A stretch of DNA of 6,332 bases from Prevotellaceae bacterium UBA1787 (lineage in GTDB: Bacteria > Bacteroidota > Bacteroidia > Bacteroidales > Bacteroidaceae), in the NCBI GenBank assembly GCA_002315195.1, contig DCGD01000038.1:1-6332 (forward strand), written 5' to 3'. Positions 5,534 to 6,332 of the stretch are shown here, piece after piece. Position numbers and translations under genes: made by a program. Each line of letters starts with the position of its first letter. Within the stretch, counting starts at the first letter, position 1. The notes beneath the pieces are model-generated. The model worked only from the letters and a program-made list of their open reading frames with translations. It was not told the origin of the DNA and did not search any database.

Positions 5534-6332
5534 ATGAAAGTGCGTTTGTTAATCCATGGTATATTGCCGGCTGTGTTGACTGCGGTTCTGATGTGTGCCT
5601 GCGGACATGGCAACCCCGAAGTCCAAGTTTCGGAGGATGCGCCTGTTTATCCTGATTATAACGGAGTTACCGTTCCGTCCAACATCGCTCCGATGAATTT
5701 TGGAATACGCGGGGCGAAAGCCATGAGTACCGTTTGGAAATTGGAAGGCAAGGAGTTGCTGACCGTGAAAGGCAAGGACTATGTCGATGTACCTGAATCA
5801 AAATGGAGCAGCTTGCTCCAACAGGCAAAGGGAAAGGACGTAGAGGTCACCATAAGCGTTTGGAATGAGACATATCCGAATGGCGCCACTTTCAAACCAC
5901 TCATCATTCACATAGCGGAGGAAAATATTGACAATTGGCTGGCTTACCGTTTGATACCGCCCGGTTATGAGAATTGGAACAGAATGGGCATCTATGAGCG
6001 CAACCTTTCTTCATTCGAGGTGAAAACATTGGTTGAGAACCATCAGAACAACGAAGGATGCGTGAATTGTCACCAGTTTTGCAATTGGTCGCCGGACAAC
6101 ATGATGTTCCATGCCCGCGGCAAGGGGGGCGGAACGGTGGTCGTCACCGATGGCGCGCCTAAAAAGGTGGTGCTGGCAGAGTTGAGCGGCGGCCGCAGCG
6201 GCACCTACCCCGCTTTCCATCCAAAGGGACGCTACATCGCTTTTTCCAACAACAAGACACACCAGGTATTCTATGCCCGAAGCCGTGACAAAGTGGAGGT
6301 ATATGACGCCCAGTCCGATTTGATGTTCTACG
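5534..6332 (+). CDS. lipoprotein with c-type heme motif and PD40/TolB-like propeller repeats (3' end outside window)
   Basis: The frame is open from ATG 5534 to the window edge, so 266 codons of a longer protein are visible. The N-terminus is a lipoprotein signal peptide: basic start (MKVR), hydrophobic core to residue 20, and MCAC with the lipidated cysteine most likely C23 (C21 is less fitting). After a linker comes a domain of about 35-170 containing NIAPMNF (50-56) and a conserved-looking block with IPPGYENW and MGIYERNL. Then CVNCH at 176-180 is a CxxCH heme c attachment site, so the protein should be matured in the periplasm by the cytochrome c system. Directly after it, NWSPDNMMFHARG, and then GTYPAFHPKGRYIAFSNN near 222-239, are PD40 (WD40-like, TolB-type) propeller strands. 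I associate this arrangement with a Bacteroidota family often labelled TolB-like or cytochrome c biogenesis protein; its role is not established to my knowledge. It has its own -7 box at 5478-5485 and is probably not cotranscribed with the RelA-like gene. Confidence 0.85.
   Translation, partial: MKVRLLIHGILPAVLTAVLMCACGHGNPEVQVSEDAPVYPDYNGVTVPSNIAPMNFGIRGAKAMSTVWKLEGKELLTVKGKDYVDVPESKWSSLLQQAKGKDVEVTISVWNETYPNGATFKPLIIHIAEENIDNWLAYRLIPPGYENWNRMGIYERNLSSFEVKTLVENHQNNEGCVNCHQFCNWSPDNMMFHARGKGGGTVVVTDGAPKKVVLAELSGGRSGTYPAFHPKGRYIAFSNNKTHQVFYARSRDKVEVYDAQSDLMFY

Overview
The window looks like ordinary chromosomal DNA from a member of the Bacteroidota, most likely order Bacteroidales. The reasons are the Bacteroidota-style promoter -7 box (TAnnTTTG) upstream of all three inferred transcription units, AT-rich leaders without clear Shine-Dalgarno sequences, a GlnRS whose N-terminal block resembles Bacteroides/Prevotella enzymes as I remember them, and a lipoprotein combining a c-type heme motif with beta-propeller repeats, a type I associate with this phylum. 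The genus cannot be fixed from the sequence. No phage, insertion sequence, CRISPR array, rRNA or tRNA gene is visible.

Layout: positions 1-221 hold no convincing gene but contain a perfect 8-bp hairpin (117-137). On the minus strand, glnS (2654 to 906, glutaminyl-tRNA synthetase) is followed 42 bp downstream by a DedA-family membrane protein gene (863 to 222); the two probably form one transcription unit. A divergent regulatory region (2655-2928) separates glnS from a plus-strand long RelA/SpoT homologue (2929-5139). A gene-poor gap of about 390 bp follows. The window ends inside a plus-strand lipoprotein gene (5534 to beyond 6332) with one CxxCH heme motif and PD40/TolB-like repeats.

Functional links: glnS supplies Gln-tRNA, and the divergent gene encodes a (p)ppGpp synthetase. 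Its hydrolase (HD) motifs are destroyed, while the synthetase, TGS, zinc-finger and ACT modules are intact, so it should act as a ribosome-linked starvation-alarm synthetase that senses uncharged tRNA. A charging enzyme and a sensor of failed charging therefore share one promoter region. The DedA protein is a membrane protein, probably involved in lipid-carrier recycling or proton-dependent homeostasis. The terminal lipoprotein looks like a separate envelope or electron-transfer function.

I do not see a clearly undescribed multi-gene system. The points most worth following are the heme/propeller lipoprotein, the RelA-like enzyme with a dead hydrolase but a basic RLRD motif, the corrected start of that gene, and the hairpin near the left edge.
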